A stretch of 64,000 nucleotides of DNA, from the NCBI GenBank assembly GCA_019448385.1, contig JAGTXO010000016.1, forward strand, positions 558,001 to 622,000, in the 5' to 3' direction. The position numbers and the translations under genes were made by a program. This stretch comes from Diacronema lutheri (taxonomy: Eukaryota > Haptophyta > Pavlovophyceae > Pavlovales > Pavlovaceae). Positions 60,805-64,000 of the stretch are shown here, piece after piece; position 1 is the stretch's first letter; the number at the start of each line of letters is the position of its first letter. Under the pieces are notes generated by a model. That model was not told the DNA's origin. It did not search any database and saw only the letters and a list, made by a program, of their open reading frames with translations.

Positions 60805-62461
60805 ATGGCCCTTGCGCGCTCACTCCGCCTGGCGTCGGCGCAGCGCGTATCGCCGTCGCCGCGCGACACGAAGCGCGCGACGCTTGCTACACTTTCGCGC
60901 CTCCTCGCGCCCGGCAGCCCTGTCGATCCTGCCGAGCAGCAGGCCGCGTGGGAGCGCGCGTTCGAGGACCTGATCCTCGACGAGCGGCTCGTCTTCGCCG
61001 AGCGCGCGCAGCTGCTCGAGCTGCTGCTCGGCTGGGCGGCGGCGCGTGCGCGCAAGCTCGAGGAGGACGCGCGCGCGCGCGCCGACGAGGCGTGCGTGCT
61101 CCGCGCCGAGGCCGACGCGGCCGCCGCGCGCGATGGCGTGGCGGGCGGGACACTCGGCCTTCCCCCGCTGCGCGCGGCGCGCGCCGGTGACGACGGCGAC
61201 GGCAGCGGCGCGAGCGTCGAGGGCGAGGGCGCGATGAGCGATCATGCCTTCACGCGCGCGCTCGTCGGCGAGCTTGAGCGCCTCTCGCCGCACGAGCACG
61301 CGGCCGCGCTCGCCGCGCAGTTCGCGGCCGTCGCCAACGGCGAGCGCCGTCGGCTGCTGCTCGTGTCCCTCCCGCGCCGGCTGCGCGCGGACGACGCGGC
61401 GGCGCTCGCGGCGGCGGCGGCGGAGGCGCTCGAGCCAGGCGCGCTCGTTGAGCACGCTGCGAACGCCACGGCCGCCGTGCCCGCCGCGCGCCTCGAGCCC
61501 GTGGTGCGCGCGCTGCTCGCGCGCGCCGCGGAGAACCACCTCGAGGCGCACGCGCCCGGCGTCTGGGCGCGGCTCACGCTGGAGATGGTCGGGCGGATGC
61601 GGCCGATCGAGCGGCAGGTCGCGCTGCACACCGCGCTCGACGCGCTCCCCGCCGACGAGGCCGAGCGCGTCTCGCGCGAGCGCGCGCGCCGGTATGCGCG
61701 CGCGGACGCGCGGCTGCGCGCCGCGCTCGCGCGCGAGCTGCTGGCGAGCGCCGCGGCGGCGCCGGGCGAGCCGACGGTCGGGAACGGCGCGGCGGGCGTC
61801 GGGCGCGTCGAGCTGATCGGCGCGTGTGCCGCCGAGCTGCTCGCCACCTCCGACGAGCGCGTCGCCGCGCTGTGCGCGCTGTGGGACACGCACGCGCCAC
61901 CCGACGACCGGCCCACAATGCTTGCGGCGTTGGTTCGACGCTCACCCATCGGCGCACGCGGGCCGTGCGTGCACGCGGCGTTGCAGGCGCTCGCGCCGTC
62001 GGACCGGCGGCGCGGCCTCGACGCCGCGCTCGCCGGCCTCGAGTCCGCCGAACGCGTCGAGCTGCTCGCCGACGCGCTCGCGCGCGCGCCCGAGCATGAG
62101 CGGCTGCGTGCCGTCGGCCTGTGCGTGCGCCGCGCGCGCGCGGCCGACGCGCTCGCGCTCGCGCACGAGGTGCACCGGCGGCTGGGCGGGACGGGCGAGC
62201 GCAACGCGGCGCGCGCGCTCGAGGCGCTCGCCTTCATCGCTCGCGGCGCCGACGGCGAAGCGGTGACGCTCGCGTTGCGCGCGATCTACCGCGGCCTCGC
62301 GCCGCCGAGCGCGCGCGTGCGCGCGCTGCGCGCGCTGCTCGGCGACGGCGGGCAGGCGGTGACGAGCGAGGCGGAGGCGAGCTGGATCCGCGCGTCCTTC
62401 GGCCCGAGCGCGCGCGCGCGCGCCGGCGGCGGCGGCGACGGCGGCGACGACGGCGACGGCG

Positions 62462-62515
<54 letters not shown>

Positions 62516-64000
62516 GCGGCGGCGGTGGTGTGCAGGCGCGCGACGGCCGCGGCGACGCGCGCGGCGCGGCCGACGGGGCCGGCGCGGTCGCGCGGTGGAC
62601 GGATCGCGATGTCGCGCTTGTCCACGATGGCTGCCGCGAAGGCAAGTCGCTCGCCTCACCGCTTGCTGATGCGGCCAGCGCCGCCATTGCTGATGCGGCC
62701 AGCGCCGCCATTGCTGATGCGGCCAGCGCCGCCATCGCTGATGCGGCGGCGGCCGCGGTCATCGAGCCTCTGCCGCCCGTCAACGCGCACGGCGACGGCG
62801 CGTTTGCGCCGTGGCACGTGCCGCCTGCGTGGCGCGAGCGGCTGGGCGAGGAGGTGGCTGGCGCGCCGTTCTACTCGGAGGAGCTCTTCAACCACACCTT
62901 CGCCGCGATGGTCGCGCAGCGCGTCGCCGACGCGCACGCCGCCGCCGCCGCCGCCGCCGCTGGCGGCGCGCGCGCGCCGGCGGACGGCGACGGCGCCGAT
63001 GCGGCGGCCGGCGCGCCGCAGCCGATGCCTCAGCCGATGCCTCAGCCGATGCCGCAGCCGATGCCGCAGCCGATGCCGCAGCCGATGGTGAGCGGCTGGC
63101 TGCTCGGCTTTTTCTACAAACATATCGGCGCGCGCTCGGCCGCGCGGCGCCACCTCGCCGGCTGGCTGCGCGCTGCGCGCGACCTGGCGCCCGCCTCTAC
63201 GCGCGCCGCGCTCGTCGCTGAGTGGTGCGCGGCGGGCGCGCACGGCGGTCCTCCCCGCCCGCCGCCGCCGCTCGCGCGCGACGCGCCGCCGAGCGTCGGC
63301 GCGCGCGTGGCGCGCCGCTCGGCGCGCGCGCAGCGCGCGTGCGCGCCCGTCGCGTCGGCCGCGTCGGCGCCCGTCGCGCCGGCCGTGCCCGCGTGCGCGT
63401 TCGACGCCGAGGCCAACGGCGGCGCCGGCGCCGGCGCGGCGGCTGCCGGCGGTGGCGGCCATCGTGTTTTAGCCGGCGCGCGTTCGCCGCTCGACGTGCC
63501 GTCGACCGGTGACGCATCGTCACTGCCGTCACTGCCGCCGTTCCTACCCGAACAAGCGCAGTCGCCCGCGCCCGCCAGCGCGTCCGCGCCGCTCTCGCCC
63601 GCGCCCTCGGCCCCGTCGGCGGCGGCCGACGATCAGGCCCCGTCGGCGTGCGCCCCGCTCGCGGACGGCGCCGGCGTCGCGTTCGCGTTCGAGATGGACA
63701 GGGTGCTCACGTTCGTCGTGGCGCGGCTCTGGCGCTCCGCCGCCGACGCGCGCGCGGACCTCGCTCGCCCGACCGATGCCGCGCCGTGCCTCGTGGCCCT
63801 CGCGCCGACCGCGCCAGCGCCGGTCGACAGCGCGCGCACGCCTCGCGGCGCCATCGCTGACGCGCTTGCCGCCGCGGCAGGCGCCAACGTGCTCAGCAGA
63901 CAGCGGGCCAAGGAGCTGCAGACCGCGCTGCACGCGCTGCGTGCCGCCGACCTCACCGCAGAGGCGCGCGCCGACGCGCAGCCGCCTGCCGACGGCGCGC
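60805..64000 (+). CDS. Large unknown protein, 3' end outside the window
   Basis: An uninterrupted frame of 1,065 codons runs from the ATG at 60805 to the window end; strong G/C preference at third positions supports it. The first ~140 residues include a charged helix (L-E-E-D-A-R-A-R-A-D-E-A). The region 150-520 is helical and Leu/Ala-rich (E-M-V-G-R-M-R-P-I-E-R-Q-V-A-L). A Gly/Asp run (about 545-580) is followed by an I-A-D-A-A-S-A-A repeat three times (62664-62745). Then come W-H-V-P-P-A-W-R-E-R-L-G and EELFNHTFAAMVAQR, a PQPM repeat six times (63019-63087) and GWLLGFFYKHIGARS. I recognise no domain. The neighbour upstream ends 87 bp away on the same strand. Confidence 0.6.

Overview
This is a eukaryotic nuclear segment of very high GC content, gene-dense, with short spliceosomal introns. 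It looks like a unicellular alga. The mix of proteins (FTR1 iron permease, paired AIM24 proteins, Rieske proteins, an M41 peptidase lacking an AAA module), the GC-rich codon use and the GTGCGC-type splice donors fit a haptophyte, perhaps of the Pavlova/Diacronema type. That assignment is inference, since no rRNA or organelle marker is present. Exons below were placed by joining frames at GT/GC...AG sites so that known family motifs become continuous.

Left part (1-27,740): the 3' end of an MRS2/CorA-type magnesium transporter; an SprT-like protease; a small four-helix membrane protein; two divergent AIM24 paralogues sharing an inverted 5' leader; a GT90 glycosyltransferase; an FTR1 iron permease; a TPR protein; an E3D-like (HECT_2) protein; the Pol I/III subunit RPAC1; an alpha/beta hydrolase; an M41 peptidase; an MRG15-type chromodomain protein; two Rieske proteins; a second TPR protein; an RsuA-type pseudouridine synthase; a cyclophilin; and a cytochrome P450.

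Middle part (27,774-45,743): PAN3, an unknown protein with an algal C-terminal domain, a TM9SF nonaspanin, a two-repeat Myb protein, cytosolic HSP90, and MCM4 (seven exons).

Repeat block (about 46,006-50,915): a head-to-tail array of truncated, same-orientation retroelement copies. Each ends in the same GTTAGTATATAAAT-like tail, and an 11-bp direct repeat flanks the whole array. One copy carries the end of a reverse transcriptase; others carry 189-bp in-frame tandem units.

Right part (51,020-64,000): a polytopic 7TM-like protein, GPN2 GTPase, an AFI1/SPA-type DENN protein, a BART-domain protein with a 15-nt exon, an amidohydrolase, and an unrecognised reading frame of more than 1,000 codons that leaves the window.

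Layout: genes mostly alternate in strand. Five divergent pairs have only 30-41 bp between start codons, and several convergent pairs have 7-39 bp between stops. Most functions are housekeeping (replication, transcription, mRNA decay, ubiquitin, chaperone, membrane traffic) and do not form one pathway. No tRNA, rRNA or CRISPR array was recognised.
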